64,000 nt of DNA from positions 806,001-870,000 of the forward strand of contig CP119317.1 in NCBI GenBank assembly GCA_029203125.1, written 5' to 3'. Each line of letters opens with the position of its first letter. Position 1 is the stretch's first letter. This stretch comes from Candidatus Cohnella colombiensis (GTDB lineage: Bacteria; Bacillota; Bacilli; Paenibacillales; Paenibacillaceae). Both the position numbers and the translations under genes were made by a program. The notes below the pieces were generated by a model that was not told the origin of the DNA, ran no database searches, and was given only the letters and a program-made list of their open reading frames with translations. Positions 1-8,426 of this stretch are shown piece after piece.

Positions 1-614
1 GGCTGGGCGATCTCTATATGGGGCGATGTGGTTGGATTCGCCGTCGCGGAATTCCGGGTCGCGGTGGCTGGTTTACGACAAAGGAACTATCTGGAGGCGG
101 ACCACTAATTGATCTTGGTGTTCATATGATTGATTTGGCGCTATGGCTCAGCGGTAATCCGAAGCCTGTGTCAGTTACGGGAACGACGTATCGTAAGTTT
201 GCTGATCGTCCGGACGCATCGGGCAACATGCCACAAGGGACATTTGACGTGGAGGATCTGGCTGCTGGTTTCATCCGATTCGATAATGGTGCTAGCTTGC
301 AAATCGAATTTAGTTGGGCATCGAACGTTGCACAAGAGCAGAAGTTTTTGGAATGGCGTGGTACGGAAGGCGGCTTTAGCCTGGTCAATGATCAGTTGAA
401 GCTATTTACCGAAGATGCAGGTGTACTTGTAGATCAAACACCACATTTCAACGATTCCAAAGTTCCGCAGCACACGGCGAACATTCATCATTTCGTAGAA
501 TGTGTGCTCGGTCGAGAAGTTCCGACAATTACGCCGGAGCATGGTGTAGATATGATCAGAATTTTATCAGCGATTTATAAATCAGCTGAAACGGGTCGCG
601 AAGTTATATTATAG
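1..614 (+). CDS. Gfo/Idh/MocA-family oxidoreductase, C-terminal part (5' truncated by window)
   Basis: The reading frame enters from the window edge (first full codon at base 3) and stops at 614, so only the C-terminal ~200 residues are visible. The segment RRRGIPGRGGWFTTKELSGG followed by GPLIDLGVHMIDLALWLSGN is typical of the substrate-binding half of NAD(P)-dependent Idh/MocA dehydrogenases: the GGG-xLxDxGxHxxD block carries the conserved catalytic-region Asp and His. The N-terminal Rossmann fold would lie upstream. Such enzymes oxidise or reduce sugars, inositols or related cyclic polyols; the substrate cannot be read from this part. An ATG at 18 lies inside the conserved domain and is not the start. 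Confidence 0.85.
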   Translation, partial: LGDLYMGRCGWIRRRGIPGRGGWFTTKELSGGGPLIDLGVHMIDLALWLSGNPKPVSVTGTTYRKFADRPDASGNMPQGTFDVEDLAAGFIRFDNGASLQIEFSWASNVAQEQKFLEWRGTEGGFSLVNDQLKLFTEDAGVLVDQTPHFNDSKVPQHTANIHHFVECVLGREVPTITPEHGVDMIRILSAIYKSAETGREVIL

Positions 615-754
615 TGTGATGTTGGCGGTGCAGGATTGATCCTGTACCGCTTTTTGTTTGTTTCGAATGGCTCTGCGCTACCGCAATATCCCCCTCGATC
701 CACCCCCCACCCCACAGCTTCGCCCTCGCCCCCCGGCTCTCTGCACAAAGACAA

Positions 755-1897
755 TTAATTCGACGCTGCCGAACCTGCAAAGCCAGTGTTAGCCACAGGT
801 AATGGTGCCGCTCTGCCAAACAGATAGCCTTGAAATAGAGGAATCCCGGCCTTTTTTAAGTATTGCCATTCTTCCTCGCGCTCGATCCCTTCCGCAAGCA
901 CCGTACCGTGAATCCGCGTAACTCGCTCAAGTAGATCGTCAATATATTTCTGTTTATCTGAATCTATATCACAATTGCTCACCCATTGACGGTCCATTTT
1001 CACATAATCAGGTTGAAGCTGATCGACGATATTCAATGTTGCAAAGCCTGAGCCCACATCATCGAGAGCCATTTGTGCTCCTTGCTTTCGATACGCTTCA
1101 AACACTTTGTGCAACGCGGGATCATCCAATCGTTCCGTTTCGATTACCTCAAACACATAATCCTGCGGATCAGTTCCTGAGTTCCTAATAAGATCAAGTG
1201 TCTCCTCCACACTAAGATCTGCATGATGAAACGATGAGGGCAGGAAATTGATAAAGCGCTTCGTCCCTTTCTCCAAATGGATCGATCCAAGACGTATCGC
1301 TAATTGACGAGCCGCGCGATCAAGAAAAGAATGTTGGCGAATTTGACGCGCACTTTGAAATAATTGAGCTGGTCGGAATGGCTTAAGCTCAGGCAAAGGT
1401 CGCAGCAGAAATTCGTAACCCATAATCATACCTTCCGGCTGTACAATCGGTTGGAGATGTGTTGTAAATAGATTGTGCAAAATATATTCCGAGACGCTCC
1501 GACCTTCGACTTCAGCGAACAGCTCATGCAAGGGTAGCCAAGTTTGATTCGAATCGACCACATCAGCAATATCAACCGAATCAGAATTACGGCTTATTTC
1601 GCCCATTCCCATCTCATTCCGAGAATCCACTATGCTGAAACGACACCGAATTTGTTTTGCCTCGTCGTCATGCAATCGCTGCTGTAACTTCACTATAAGA
1701 CGCAATAATTGTTGTTGATTCTCGTATTGCAGTGATAGTGGACGATTTCTCAAAGCTTCATTATCAACATCGTTTCCCTGCTTTTTCTCATAAATTGACT
1801 CTAAAAGAAGGGGGTGTAGCTCAGCGAGCTCAGTGGCAAACTCTACGGTGCCAAAGTCGCTAATTGGAGAAGTCATGTTGCGAATTATTGAAGACAT
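755..1897 (-). CDS. EAL-domain protein, possibly a c-di-GMP phosphodiesterase or degenerate sensor
   Basis: The 380-residue protein has about 140 N-terminal residues of no recognised fold and then an EAL domain (about residues 145-370). The signature is YEFLLRP instead of the usual EALLR, while FINFLP, VFEVIETE, ALDDVGSGFATL, VKMDR, LAEGIE and FQGYLFG correspond to the later conserved EAL motifs (Asn, Glu, Asp-Asp, Lys, Glu, Gln). Most metal and catalytic ligands therefore appear present, although the EAL triplet itself is YEF and the DDFGTG loop is DDVGSG. Activity is uncertain; it may bind c-di-GMP or act as a protein-interaction module. No transmembrane segment is visible, so it is probably cytoplasmic. 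A second ATG seven codons in (MTSPISDF) is an alternative start. It is divergent from gatCAB. Confidence 0.75.
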   Translation of the reverse strand: MSSIIRNMTSPISDFGTVEFATELAELHPLLLESIYEKKQGNDVDNEALRNRPLSLQYENQQQLLRLIVKLQQRLHDDEAKQIRCRFSIVDSRNEMGMGEISRNSDSVDIADVVDSNQTWLPLHELFAEVEGRSVSEYILHNLFTTHLQPIVQPEGMIMGYEFLLRPLPELKPFRPAQLFQSARQIRQHSFLDRAARQLAIRLGSIHLEKGTKRFINFLPSSFHHADLSVEETLDLIRNSGTDPQDYVFEVIETERLDDPALHKVFEAYRKQGAQMALDDVGSGFATLNIVDQLQPDYVKMDRQWVSNCDIDSDKQKYIDDLLERVTRIHGTVLAEGIEREEEWQYLKKAGIPLFQGYLFGRAAPLPVANTGFAGSAASN

Positions 1898-1988
1898 CTT
1901 GAATCACTCCGACTCGTTTTCTTTTTAGTATGACCATATTGGAGGAAATGTAGCGGAGTACCTCGAACAACCTCTCGTACCAAATCCA

Positions 1989-2017
1989 TTGAGTTCCCTC
2001 AGCTTGTCCGATATAAT
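1989..2017 (+). promoter_or_regulatory. Sigma-A promoter of gatCAB
   Basis: TTGAGT (1989-1994) and TATAAT (2012-2017) are separated by 17 bases. The predicted transcript starts near 2024, about 40 bases before gatC. Confidence 0.7.
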
Positions 2018-2062
2018 ATTAAGAATGAGCAATTATGCGGGGCGAAGGAGGTCTGATGAAAC

Positions 2063-2350
2063 ATGAGTATTACGGTGAAAGATGTTGAGCATGTTGCTAA
2101 TCTAGCGCGCTTGGAGCTGTCTGACGCAGATAAGGAGCAATTTACAGATCAGCTCAATGCGATTTTGAAATATGCTGAGAAATTGAACGAGTTAAATACG
2201 GATGGAATTGAGCCGACAAGCCATGTTCTGCCACTGGCGAACGTGATGCGTGAAGATACGGTGAAGCCGTCGCTACCGATTGAGAAAGTAATGCTGAACG
2301 CACCTGAAGAGGAAGACGGACAGTTTAAGGTGCCAGCTGTATTGGAATAG
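2063..2350 (+). CDS. gatC: Asp-tRNA(Asn)/Glu-tRNA(Gln) amidotransferase subunit C
   Basis: This 95-residue protein has the normal size and sequence of GatC: ITVKDVEHVANLARLELSDADK at the N-terminus, then ILKYAEKLNELNTDGIEPTSH and the conserved tail region NVMREDTVKPS. GatC is the small belt subunit that wraps around GatA and GatB and stabilises the heterotrimer which amidates misacylated Glu-tRNA(Gln) (and Asp-tRNA(Asn)) in bacteria lacking GlnRS. A strong AAGGAGG ribosome-binding site precedes the ATG. It is the first gene of the gatCAB operon, with gatA 24 bases downstream. Confidence 0.96.
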   Translation: MSITVKDVEHVANLARLELSDADKEQFTDQLNAILKYAEKLNELNTDGIEPTSHVLPLANVMREDTVKPSLPIEKVMLNAPEEEDGQFKVPAVLE

Positions 2351-2374
2351 AGATCGAAGGAGGAACAATATAAC

Positions 2375-3835
2375 ATGTCGTTATTTGATATGCGATTATC
2401 TGATATACATAATCGTCTTAACAATAAGGAATTATCGGTCACAGAGTTGGTCGATGCATCATTTGCTCGAATTGCTGCTACAGATGCTAAGATCGGTGCG
2501 TTTCTCAACTTGAACGAAGCAGGCGCACGCAAAGAAGCGGCCGCTCTAGATGCACAGCTGGCAGCAGGTGGCGAACGCGGTCTGTTGTTCGGTGTTCCTG
2601 CTGGAATTAAGGATAATATCGTTACGGAAGGACTTCGTACAACTTGTGCAAGTCGCTTCCTTGAAAATTATGATCCGATCTATGATGCAGCTGTTGTGAC
2701 GAAGCTACGTGCAGCACAGTCGATCACAATGGGTAAGCTCAATATGGATGAATTCGCCATGGGCGGATCGAATGAGAACTCTGCATTCCATCCTGTGCAC
2801 AACCCTTGGGATCTAGATCGCGTACCTGGTGGTTCAAGTGGTGGTTCTGCCGCTGCTGTCGCCTCTGGGCAAGTGTATTTTACACTCGGATCAGACACCG
2901 GTGGTTCGATACGCCAGCCAGCTGCTTATTGCGGTGTTGTTGGATTGAAACCGACCTATGGTCTCGTATCACGATACGGCCTAGTTGCTTTTGCATCCTC
3001 GCTTGATCAGATTGGTCCTATAACGAAGAATGTAGAAGATTCAGCCTACGTGCTTCAAGCCATTGCAGGTCATGATGAAAGAGACACGACATCGGCGAAT
3101 GTGAACATTCCGGATTATGTTTCTGCGTTAACAGGTGATGTCAAAGGACTTCGAATCGGTGTGCCCAAAGAATATCTAGGTGCAGGAATCGATCCGACCG
3201 TTAAAGAACGAGTGCTAGAAGCGCTTAAAGTATTTGAATCGATGGGCGCAGTATGGGAAGAAGTATCGTTACCGCATACGGAATATGCAGTGGCAACGTA
3301 TTATTTGCTTGCATCCTCTGAAGCATCTTCTAACTTAGCTCGTTTCGACGGTGTGCGCTATGGTGTACGTGCAGAAGATCCTGCGAATTTGCTCGACTTG
3401 TATCGCAAGTCGCGGAGTGAAGGGTTCGGAGCTGAGGTGAAACGTCGGATCATGCTCGGAACTTATGCGCTGAGCTCAGGCTACTATGATGCCTATTATA
3501 AGAAAGCACAGCAAGTGCGCACACTTATCAAACGTGACTTCGATCAAGTGTTTGAAAAGTACGATCTCATTATCGGACCGACTGCACCGACGCCTGCATT
3601 TAAGCTGGGCGAACAGGTTGGCGATCCGCTTACGATGTACTTGAACGATATTTGCACGATTCCTGTCAGCTTGGCGGGAGTTCCGGCTATCAGCATTCCA
3701 TGTGGACTCGCTAATGGCTTGCCAGTAGGTATGCAAATTATCGGCAAACCGTTCGATGAATCAACTGTGCTTAGAGCAGCACATGCATTTGAAGGCCAAA
3801 CCGGGTTCCACAACCTGCGTCCGGCGCTGTCATAG
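2375..3835 (+). CDS. gatA: Asp-tRNA(Asn)/Glu-tRNA(Gln) amidotransferase subunit A
   Basis: GatA is the glutaminase (amidase-signature) subunit that releases ammonia from glutamine and channels it to GatB. The 486-residue product is full length. The amidase Ser-cisSer-Lys triad is readable as Lys79 in GVPAGIKDNI, Ser154 in VPGGSSGGSAAAVASG and Ser178 in GSDTGGSIRQPAA. The ATG follows a good AGGAGG at correct spacing. It sits between gatC and gatB with gaps of 24 and 15 bases, so all three subunits are expected from one transcript in the cytoplasm. Confidence 0.98.
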   Translation: MSLFDMRLSDIHNRLNNKELSVTELVDASFARIAATDAKIGAFLNLNEAGARKEAAALDAQLAAGGERGLLFGVPAGIKDNIVTEGLRTTCASRFLENYDPIYDAAVVTKLRAAQSITMGKLNMDEFAMGGSNENSAFHPVHNPWDLDRVPGGSSGGSAAAVASGQVYFTLGSDTGGSIRQPAAYCGVVGLKPTYGLVSRYGLVAFASSLDQIGPITKNVEDSAYVLQAIAGHDERDTTSANVNIPDYVSALTGDVKGLRIGVPKEYLGAGIDPTVKERVLEALKVFESMGAVWEEVSLPHTEYAVATYYLLASSEASSNLARFDGVRYGVRAEDPANLLDLYRKSRSEGFGAEVKRRIMLGTYALSSGYYDAYYKKAQQVRTLIKRDFDQVFEKYDLIIGPTAPTPAFKLGEQVGDPLTMYLNDICTIPVSLAGVPAISIPCGLANGLPVGMQIIGKPFDESTVLRAAHAFEGQTGFHNLRPALS

Positions 3836-3850
3836 GGGGGAGGAACGCAC

Positions 3851-5284
3851 ATGTCAAAATATGAAACGGTTGTCGGCTTAGAAGTTCACGTGGAGCTGCA
3901 TACGAAATCGAAGATTTTTTGCGGATGTTCCACTTCCTTCGGTGCTCCGCCCAACACGCACACTTGCCCTGTATGTCTCGGACATCCAGGCGTGCTGCCA
4001 GTACTTAACCGCCAAGCGGTTGAATATGCGATGAAGGCGGCCATGGCTATCAACTGCGAAATTGCAGAATGGTGCAAGTTTGACCGAAAGAATTATTTTT
4101 ATCCGGATTCACCTAAAGCCTATCAGATCTCGCAATACGATCAACCAATTGGGCAAAATGGATGGATCGACATTGAGGTTGACGGTAAGATCAAACGAAT
4201 CGGCATTACTCGCCTTCATCTTGAAGAGGATGCGGGTAAGCTAACACACATAGATGGCGGTTTCGGGTCACTTGCGGACTTTAACCGTGTCGGTACACCG
4301 CTTGTGGAGATCGTATCCGAGCCAGATATTCGTTCACCAGAGGAAGCGAAGGCATACTTGGAGAAACTCCGCGCGATTATGCAATATTGCGACGTGTCCG
4401 ATGTGAAGATGGAAGAAGGAAGCTTGCGTTGCGATGCCAATATCAGTCTTCGTCCGTATGGACAAGAGAAATTCGGTATTCGCGCAGAGTTGAAAAATAT
4501 GAACTCCTTCCGTGGCGTACAGCGTGGTCTAGAGTACGAACAAATACGTCAAGCGGACGTTCTTGATAGTGGCGGGGAAGTTGTGCAGGAGACTCGTCGT
4601 TGGGATGAGGGACAAGGGAAGACGTTCAGTATGCGTGGCAAGGAAGAAGCGCATGACTATCGTTATTTCCCGGATCCGGACCTCGTTCGCTTACACATTG
4701 ATACAGAGTGGAAAGCACGCGTTAAGGCATCCATACCAGAACTGCCCGATGCTCGCCAAGCGAGATATATCGAACAATACAGCTTGTCCTCGTATGATGC
4801 AGGTGTGCTGACAGCTTCGATGAAGCTGGCTAACTTATTTGAGGAAAGCTTGAACTATACGTCTGATGCGAAGGCATCGGCCAACTGGCTCATGGGCGAC
4901 CTGCTTGGCTATCTCAATTCCAGCGGACTTGAGCTTGATCAAGTGAAATTAACGGGTCAAGGACTTGGTGAGATGATTCAGTTAATTGAGAAGGGTACGA
5001 TCAGCAACAAGCTGGCAAAGACAGTGTTCAAAGCGATTGTGGAGACAGGAAAAGCTCCTGCAACGATTGTTGAAGAGCAAGGGCTTGTTCAAATTAGCGA
5101 TGAGGGAGCGATTCTTTCGGTTGTAGATGCTATCATCGCTGCGAATCCGCAATCGGTAGAAGACTTCCGTAATGGCAAAGACAAGGCTATCGGCTTCCTT
5201 GTCGGACAAGTGATGAAGGAAACGAAAGGTAAAGCGAATCCGGGTCTAGTGAACAAGCTCTTGACCGATCGTTTGAACGGATAA
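3851..5284 (+). CDS. gatB: Asp-tRNA(Asn)/Glu-tRNA(Gln) amidotransferase subunit B
   Basis: GatB carries the kinase/transamidase site that phosphorylates the misacylated Glu or Asp side chain and amidates it with ammonia from GatA. The 477-residue product starts with the family hallmark YETVVGLEVHVELHTKSKIF, contains FCGCSTSFG and CPVCLGHPG (a Cys-rich metal/zinc region) and KNYFYPDSPKAYQISQYD, and ends in the helical YqeY-like tail domain (about residues 330-477) that contacts tRNA. The ribosome-binding site is GGGGGGAGG. It is the last gene of gatCAB and is followed by a terminator-like hairpin. Confidence 0.98.
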   Translation: MSKYETVVGLEVHVELHTKSKIFCGCSTSFGAPPNTHTCPVCLGHPGVLPVLNRQAVEYAMKAAMAINCEIAEWCKFDRKNYFYPDSPKAYQISQYDQPIGQNGWIDIEVDGKIKRIGITRLHLEEDAGKLTHIDGGFGSLADFNRVGTPLVEIVSEPDIRSPEEAKAYLEKLRAIMQYCDVSDVKMEEGSLRCDANISLRPYGQEKFGIRAELKNMNSFRGVQRGLEYEQIRQADVLDSGGEVVQETRRWDEGQGKTFSMRGKEEAHDYRYFPDPDLVRLHIDTEWKARVKASIPELPDARQARYIEQYSLSSYDAGVLTASMKLANLFEESLNYTSDAKASANWLMGDLLGYLNSSGLELDQVKLTGQGLGEMIQLIEKGTISNKLAKTVFKAIVETGKAPATIVEEQGLVQISDEGAILSVVDAIIAANPQSVEDFRNGKDKAIGFLVGQVMKETKGKANPGLVNKLLTDRLNG

Positions 5285-5295
5285 GTTAATAACAG

Positions 5296-5336
5296 ATGCG
5301 GCGAGCTCAGAACAATTGGGTTTGTCGCATTTTTAT
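5296..5336 (+). terminator. Rho-independent terminator after gatB
   Basis: ATGCGGCG (5296-5303) pairs with TGTCGCAT (5323-5330) with two G-U pairs, followed by a T-rich tract. Confidence 0.6.
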
Positions 5337-5351
5337 TGTGTAAGTGAAAAA

Positions 5352-5367
5352 TCCGACTTTAGTCTAG
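5352..5367 (+). promoter_or_regulatory. Candidate LiaR-type operator (copy 1)
   Basis: TCCGACTTTAGTCTAG contains the palindrome GACT-TT-AGTC. A near-identical 16-base site (14 of 16 bases) lies at 17074-17089, directly upstream of the Lia/Psp operon of this window. The ACT-N2-AGT architecture resembles sites of NarL-family LiaR/VraR regulators. Assignment to LiaR is inference from the shared motif. Confidence 0.5.
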
Positions 5368-5389
5368 TAGGCTCCTAGCTGAAAAGACG

Positions 5390-5418
5390 TTGTAGGTCGA
5401 CGGATACCGTGCTACAAT
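5390..5418 (+). promoter_or_regulatory. Promoter of the 5439 membrane-protein gene
   Basis: TTGTAG (5390-5395), 17-base spacer, TACAAT (5413-5418). The candidate LiaR operator lies about 22 bases upstream of the -35 element, a position suited to activation. Confidence 0.6.
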
Positions 5419-5438
5419 AGGAAAAATTAGGGCGTAAA

Positions 5439-5978
5439 GTGGGTGACGATAACCAGATGTATATACCTCGTAGACGAAGTAAGTGGCTGGCAGGTTTACT
5501 GGCGTTTATATTCCCGGGTACCGGACACATGTATTTGGGTTTAATGCTGAAGGCGATCATGATCATGTTACTGATCGCATTTGATATTTCAGCAATTGTA
5601 TATATTGGTATGAATGTAGTCGATGGCAACGAACTGTCTATTGTATTACTAAGCTTTGTTCTAGCCATCATTTACTTCTATAACTTGTTTGACGCGATCC
5701 AAAGCACGGAAATGATCAATGATCGGTATGCCAATCGCATGATGCACCAGGCGACGGATGAGCCTTCTAGGCCGACTGTTGAACAGCGACTACCGAATGT
5801 ACAGTTTCGAACGATTTTACTCGTCGCAGCTGGTATTGGTGCCTTTATCGTGTTAAACGTCAAGTGGAAAAGTTGGCTTGAAGATTCAGTACTATCCATC
5901 GTGGGAGCGGTTTTGTTTATCGTTGCTGGTATAGGAATTTGGTTTTGGGAGACTCGTCAAGGACATAATCCGAAGTAA
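5439..5978 (+). CDS. Small multi-pass membrane protein with TM2-like N-terminus
   Basis: The 179-residue product begins with RRRSKWLAGLLAFIFPGTGH followed by MYLGLMLKA, a pattern seen in TM2-like hairpins (hydrophobic stretch, Pro-Gly-xGxxYxG turn, second hydrophobic stretch). Hydrophobic segments fall at about residues 15-30, 33-58, 66-88, 129-146 and 153-172. No enzyme motif is visible. The chosen start is GTG at 5439; ATG at 5457 (MYIPRRRSKW) is possible because neither has a strong ribosome-binding site. Its promoter carries a motif shared with the Lia/Psp operon, so a role in envelope-stress response is a reasonable guess. Function is otherwise unknown. Confidence 0.7.
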   Translation: MGDDNQMYIPRRRSKWLAGLLAFIFPGTGHMYLGLMLKAIMIMLLIAFDISAIVYIGMNVVDGNELSIVLLSFVLAIIYFYNLFDAIQSTEMINDRYANRMMHQATDEPSRPTVEQRLPNVQFRTILLVAAGIGAFIVLNVKWKSWLEDSVLSIVGAVLFIVAGIGIWFWETRQGHNPK

Positions 5979-6027
5979 TGATCAACAGTTAACAAATATA
6001 TGAAGATGGAATTGCTTGGTTATTCCA

Positions 6028-6057
6028 TTGACAAGGGTCAGAGATGACACGTAAAAT
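6028..6057 (+). promoter_or_regulatory. Sigma-A promoter of perR
   Basis: TTGACA (6028-6033), 18-base spacer, TAAAAT (6052-6057). No clear AT-rich Per box palindrome was found overlapping it. Confidence 0.6.
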
Positions 6058-6090
6058 ATAGCTAACATCAAATGAAAGGCTGTGAAGAGC

Positions 6091-6522
6091 ATGGACTCCA
6101 GGGTAGAGCATGCCGTGGGTCAGCTCAAATCCGACGGTGTTCGGATGACTCCGCAACGGTATGCAATATTACACTTTTTAATGGACGCTTGTCATCATCC
6201 AACAGCAGACGACATTTTTCAGGCACTTTCACCTCATTATCCGAGCCTGAGTGTAGCGACAGTATATAACAACTTGAAGGTGTTCGTAGAATCAGGTCTC
6301 GTAAGAGAGTTGACCTATGGAGATGATTCAAGTCGATTCGATGCTGATTTATCGGATCACTATCATGCCATCTGCACGAAGTGTGGAACGATGGTAGATT
6401 TTGAGCATCCACCAGTTAGAGAAGTAGAGCAGACCGCAGAAGTGATGACAGGCTTTAAAGTTCATGGTCATCGCATGGAAGTGTACGGAATATGTCCAAC
6501 TTGCCAAACATTGCATGCCTAA
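6091..6522 (+). CDS. perR: Peroxide-responsive Fur-family repressor PerR
   Basis: PerR represses peroxide-defence and metal-homeostasis genes and is inactivated by iron-catalysed oxidation of its own histidines. The winged helix contains RMTPQRYAIL and LSVATVYNNLKVF, and the dimer domain has SSRFDADLSDHYHAICTKCG. Counting from the ATG at 6091, regulatory-metal ligands are His36, Asp84, His90, His92 and Asp103, each one less than the known B. subtilis PerR numbering. The structural zinc cysteines are CTKC and CPTC. The ATG at 6091 follows AAAGG; the upstream in-frame GTG at 6082 would be too close to it. The later neighbours ygzB and ygxA also sit by perR in B. subtilis, supporting PerR rather than Fur or Zur. 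Confidence 0.93.
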   Translation: MDSRVEHAVGQLKSDGVRMTPQRYAILHFLMDACHHPTADDIFQALSPHYPSLSVATVYNNLKVFVESGLVRELTYGDDSSRFDADLSDHYHAICTKCGTMVDFEHPPVREVEQTAEVMTGFKVHGHRMEVYGICPTCQTLHA

Positions 6523-6540
6523 TGGAAGAGTTGACTCATA

Positions 6541-6575
6541 AGCGCGCGAGGACGCCATGCCTTAGCGCGTTTTTA
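6541..6575 (+). terminator. Terminator after perR
   Basis: An imperfect GC-rich stem (CGCGCGAGG against CCTTAGCGCG) is followed by TTTTTATTAT. Confidence 0.6.
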
Positions 6576-6606
6576 TTATGCATAATAGATGGGAGAGTGC
6601 ATACGT

Positions 6607-8358
6607 ATGGAAATTACTCCGATGATCGAGCCCAGACCGCAAGGCAAACGTAGTGGACTCCGATTTATCATGCTATTGTTGATCGTTTTTATCGTTGTTG
6701 CAGCTGCAGTGTTAGGATGGCTTGCTAGTCGTCCAACGCCGAATAAAGAGATGATCATTCCTTCATATATGGAGAAGAGTAGTCCGATTATGATAGAAGG
6801 TGAATGGACACACCAATATGCATTAGGCTCAGGGGAAGGTATGCTTATTCCACTTTCCCTCGCGGAACAATTGTTCGGTGAAGCTGTTCATTACGAGGCA
6901 GCGTCGGAATCTATCATTTTGACGACAGCTACGCAAGTATTACATTTTCGCACAGGGCAATTGGATGCGACATTGAATCGCAAGTCGATTGAGTTGAGAT
7001 TCGCTGCAACGAAGGAATCGGATAATTTATATCTTCCCCTAGCACCGTTAACAGAGCTGTTCGGTGTAAAGGCGGAAGAAGGTGCTGAATCGGGAATTGT
7101 GACGCTACAAGTACCAGGACAAGCTGTACAACATGCGGTTGTCCCTGAAGACGCGGCAAAACCGATTCAATTGCGTGATGGTCCTGCGGATTCATTTCCG
7201 ATTGTTGAGCAGCTTGAGGCTGGAGCGGATGTGCTTCTTTGGAGTGAAAGTGAAGGCTGGTACAAAGCTCAATCCAACGCTTCTGGCCACATCGGATTCA
7301 TCTCCAAAACGGCAGTGAGTCTTACTTCAGTCGAGACTTTTGCTGCCAATACAGAGATCGTAGAGCCATTCGGCGCATGGAAAAGTGCAGGTGAGCGCGT
7401 CAATTTGACTTGGGAGGCAGTTTATTCAGCCAATCCGAAAACAAGTGAGATTGGTGAGCTTCAAGGTGTGAATGTTGTTAGTCCAACTTGGTTTGAGCTT
7501 ACAGATGGTGCGGGTAACATTCGTAGTAAAGCAGATGCATCTTATTCTGCTTGGGCAAAAGCACGAGGCATTCAAGTGTGGGCGCTGTTCAGCAATGGTT
7601 TTGAACCGAATCGTACCACTGAAGCATTGTCAACGTATGAATCGAGATCAACAATGATCCAACAGCTGCTTGCTTACGCGAAGTCGTTTCATCTACAAGG
7701 GATTAATATCGATTTTGAAAATGTATATACGAAGGATAAAGAAAATCTCATTCAATTCGTTAGAGAGCTAACACCGTTGCTTCATGAAATGAACCTTGTC
7801 GTATCGATAGATGTTACAGCAAAGTCCAACAGTGAGATGTGGTCTGCATTTCTTGATCGTAGAAGCTTGGGCGCTGTTGTCGATTACATGATGGTCATGG
7901 CGTATGACGAGCATTGGGCGAGCAGCCCGATCGCAGGCTCTGTATCCTCACTCTCGTGGGCAGAAAACTCGATAAAGCGTATTTTAGAGGAAGATGATGT
8001 ACCCTCTCGCAAGCTCATTCTAGGTATTCCACTCTATACGAGAGTATGGACTGAAACGACCAAAGAAGATGGGAGCAAGAAGGTAAGCTCGAAATCCATT
8101 GGTATGGGTTCTACGCAAAACATTATTAAGGATCAAAAGCTTACTCCAGTGTTCTCAGAGCAGACAGGTCAAAATTATGTGGAATACACTGAGGATGGAG
8201 CGCTCAAGAAAATTTGGATTGAGGATGCAACCTCAATTAAAGCGCGTGCGGAGTTGGCGAAGAAGTACAATCTTGGTGGTGTTGCGACGTGGAGACGTGG
8301 CTTTGAAACGTCGAATATATGGGGCGTGTTGGATGAGACGTTGCAAAGTCGACCATAG
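6607..8358 (+). CDS. Membrane-anchored glycoside hydrolase family 18 protein with SH3-like domain
   Basis: The start ATG at 6607 follows GGGAGAG. The 583-residue protein has a short cytoplasmic tail, one N-terminal membrane segment (LRFIMLLLIVFIVVAAAVLG), and an extracellular stretch resembling the stalk domain of copper-amine-oxidase-N-like proteins (about residues 60-185). A bacterial SH3-like segment follows (about 190-245: PIQLRDGPADSFPIVEQL to GWYKAQ and GHIGFISK). The C-terminal GH18 catalytic barrel has LQGINIDFENVY, matching the DxxDxDxE region with Glu as proton donor, then MMVMAYDEHW and the YNLGGVATWRRGFE end motif. Likely substrate is peptidoglycan or another N-acetylglucosamine polymer at the cell surface, as for spore/cell-wall YaaH/YvbX-type enzymes. 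It lies between perR and ygzB. Confidence 0.85.
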   Translation: MEITPMIEPRPQGKRSGLRFIMLLLIVFIVVAAAVLGWLASRPTPNKEMIIPSYMEKSSPIMIEGEWTHQYALGSGEGMLIPLSLAEQLFGEAVHYEAASESIILTTATQVLHFRTGQLDATLNRKSIELRFAATKESDNLYLPLAPLTELFGVKAEEGAESGIVTLQVPGQAVQHAVVPEDAAKPIQLRDGPADSFPIVEQLEAGADVLLWSESEGWYKAQSNASGHIGFISKTAVSLTSVETFAANTEIVEPFGAWKSAGERVNLTWEAVYSANPKTSEIGELQGVNVVSPTWFELTDGAGNIRSKADASYSAWAKARGIQVWALFSNGFEPNRTTEALSTYESRSTMIQQLLAYAKSFHLQGINIDFENVYTKDKENLIQFVRELTPLLHEMNLVVSIDVTAKSNSEMWSAFLDRRSLGAVVDYMMVMAYDEHWASSPIAGSVSSLSWAENSIKRILEEDDVPSRKLILGIPLYTRVWTETTKEDGSKKVSSKSIGMGSTQNIIKDQKLTPVFSEQTGQNYVEYTEDGALKKIWIEDATSIKARAELAKKYNLGGVATWRRGFETSNIWGVLDETLQSRP

Positions 8359-8373
8359 CCACAGGGTGTGATG

Positions 8374-8426
8374 AAAAAAAGCCTCCGAAAGATCGGGATG
8401 TGAACCGATGTTTCGGAGGCTTCTTT
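8374..8426. terminator. Bidirectional terminator between GH18 gene and ygzB
   Basis: GCCTCCGAAA (8381-8390) pairs with TTTCGGAGGC (8411-8420), and inner ATCGG pairs with CCGAT. The stem is flanked by seven A on the left and TTCTTTT on the right, so it can serve both converging genes. Confidence 0.85.

Noticed and set aside
604..819. 71-codon minus-strand ORF after the EAL gene
   Set aside because: It overlaps the EAL gene end in another frame and is unusually C-rich with no start signal.
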